NCBI RefSeq assembly: GCF_001467625.1
Contig: NZ_LNYB01000080.1
Coordinates: 130,762-194,761, forward strand
Direction: 5' to 3'
Source of the DNA: Legionella feeleii
Lineage (GTDB): Bacteria > Pseudomonadota > Gammaproteobacteria > Legionellales > Legionellaceae
DNA length: 64,000 nt
Part shown: in pieces, positions 63,361 to 64,000 of the stretch
How the letters are laid out: the number at the start of each line of letters is the position of its first letter
Position numbering within the stretch: the first letter of the stretch is position 1
Position numbers and translations under genes: made by a program
Notes under the pieces: generated by a model
Database searches by the model: none
What the model saw: only the letters and a program-made list of their open reading frames with translations
What the model was told of the DNA's origin: nothing

Positions 63361-63611
63361 AATGCCCCCCTCATTATATTCACGCCATTGAACCGAACTA
63401 TACCTTATCCAATCAAAAGAGATACCTGAATTTTGATTGGCTATTAAAGAATGGATTTTGCAAAAGGCCTAAGTCACTTATTGAATAACCCAAAACCGCA
63501 TAAAATACCATAAATACCGGCTTATCGGTATATAGTCTGTCATTGTGAACCCATTAAAATTAATAATTTATTTTATTTCAGATGAACTTTTTTCAAACAA
63601 ATGTGTCTAAT

Positions 63612-63722
63612 AAGTGAGCATTCCCCCGAGTGCTCTACTCTGCTTTCCCTCTTTATGCAGAGTAGTGTCCGTACGAGAATGTCGGACACCCGTTTTCCCC
63701 GGCTTTCAGCCGGGGTTTTTTT
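63612..63722 (+). ncRNA. Candidate structured small RNA with intrinsic terminator
   Basis: Three successive stem-loops without a coding frame: TACTCTGC / GCAGAGTA (about 63639-63666), GTGTCCG / CGGACAC (about 63665-63689), and the terminator below. No annotated gene lies upstream on this strand for 3 kb, so the terminator should belong to a separate short transcript. A TCTAAT near 63605 could be its -10 box; the -35 is weak. The 5' end is an estimate. Confidence 0.4.
63697..63722 (+). terminator. Strong rho-independent terminator
   Basis: CCCCGGC-tttca-GCCGGGG followed by seven T residues, the best intrinsic terminator in the window. It lies 50 bases before the IcmL-like gene and ends a plus-strand transcript. 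Confidence 0.85.
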
Positions 63723-63772
63723 GTGTTTTAAACCCGTCTACAATTAACTAAAAATCTTTACGAGAGAATACA

Positions 63773-64000
63773 GTGCGATACATTAAGCTCTATGCCGTAT
63801 TAATCACCCTTTTTTCCTGCTCTTTGACATGGGCTGCACCAGCGTCCGATGATACCCAGATGGCTGTATGGGTCAACGAAGCCATTGTCGCTACCTATAC
63901 CTTCAATTATAAAAATTTTATTGACCGGCAACGAGAAATCGCCAAATATTTTACTGCTGCAGGCTGGACGGCCTATAGTGCAGCACTCAATGCGTCCAAA
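63773..64000 (+). CDS. DotI/IcmL-family protein, 5' part only
   Basis: Starts with GTG at 63773, GAGAG about 8 bases upstream, and stays open for 76 codons to the window edge. It begins with a signal-like hydrophobic segment (YAVLITLFSCSLTWA) and continues with WVNEAIVATYTFNYKNFIDR, then YFTAAGWTAYSAAL, the core pattern of the C-terminal periplasmic domain of DotI/IcmL. The lack of the longer cytoplasmic N-terminus of true IcmL and the presence of a signal peptide fit the IcmL-like paralogues found in Legionella rather than the core secretion subunit. Confidence 0.7.
   Translation, partial: MRYIKLYAVLITLFSCSLTWAAPASDDTQMAVWVNEAIVATYTFNYKNFIDRQREIAKYFTAAGWTAYSAALNASK

Noticed and set aside
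1..64000. tRNA, rRNA, integrase, attachment sites or complete IS elements
   Set aside because: I looked for cloverleaf-like tRNA ends, DDE or tyrosine recombinase motifs and terminal repeats flanking a transposase and found none.

Overview
The window looks like a chromosomal segment of a Legionella-type gammaproteobacterium. The basis is the start of a DotI/IcmL-family gene at the right edge, several predicted proteins resembling Dot/Icm substrates, a cytochrome c4/DsbA/EngB housekeeping block, an intracellular PHA depolymerase and moderately AT-rich DNA with many palindromic repeats. Species cannot be decided from the sequence, and I see no tRNA, rRNA, CRISPR array, complete insertion sequence or phage.

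Layout. (1) 1-6.5 kb: accessory genes: an MHS-type transporter, a hypothetical protein with a distant paralogue at 52.7 kb, a stand-alone HxsC-like radical SAM maturase and small unknown proteins. (2) 6.6-7.9 kb: a LuxR-type HTH protein and a single-domain response regulator, followed by a truncated copy of the regulator joined to a REPIN-like inverted REP pair. (3) 8-17 kb: YetF-like membrane protein, secreted protein, an OMF-EmrA-EmrB efflux operon, a polysaccharide deacetylase, a membrane protein and a lipoprotein. (4) 17.2-20.8 kb, minus strand: cupin, saccharopine-dehydrogenase-like reductase and flavin monooxygenase genes, preceded by a previously easy-to-miss 54-codon gene for a peptide with a textbook double-glycine leader, under a promoter whose -10 box overlaps a perfect 20-bp operator-like palindrome. 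(5) 20.9-27.2 kb: large membrane protein, a candidate papain/transglutaminase-fold hydrolase, TehB and a quinol-type nitric oxide reductase. (6) 27.7-40.3 kb: a four-gene plus-strand locus built around a giant (about 3000 residues) beta-helical, FHA-like protein without a visible export signal, followed by an overlapping gene for an exported TPR protein. (7) 40.4-52.5 kb: truncated alcohol dehydrogenase abutting a mitochondrial-carrier-like protein, ThiM, MtfA, PhaZ, GIY-YIG, a thaumatin-like exported protein and a SPOR/beta-barrel protein. (8) 53.4-54.3 kb: two adjacent tandem arrays (91 bp and 130 bp) built on GTAG-type REP palindromes; the 130-bp unit contains the tail of the neighbouring methyltransferase gene. 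(9) 54.2-57.8 kb: AT-rich accessory block with a YhhQ-type transporter, a CI/LexA-like regulator with its own repeated boxes, and unknowns. (10) 57.8-64 kb: engB, cytochrome c4, a triplicated 137-bp MITE-like repeat, dsbA, a NitT/TauT-type ABC ATPase and fused double permease, a candidate small RNA, and the 5' part of an IcmL-like gene.

The two best candidates for undescribed biology are the double-glycine peptide operon (17.2-20.8 kb) and the giant beta-helical protein locus (27.7-40.3 kb). All functional statements rest on motif recognition by eye; no database search was possible.
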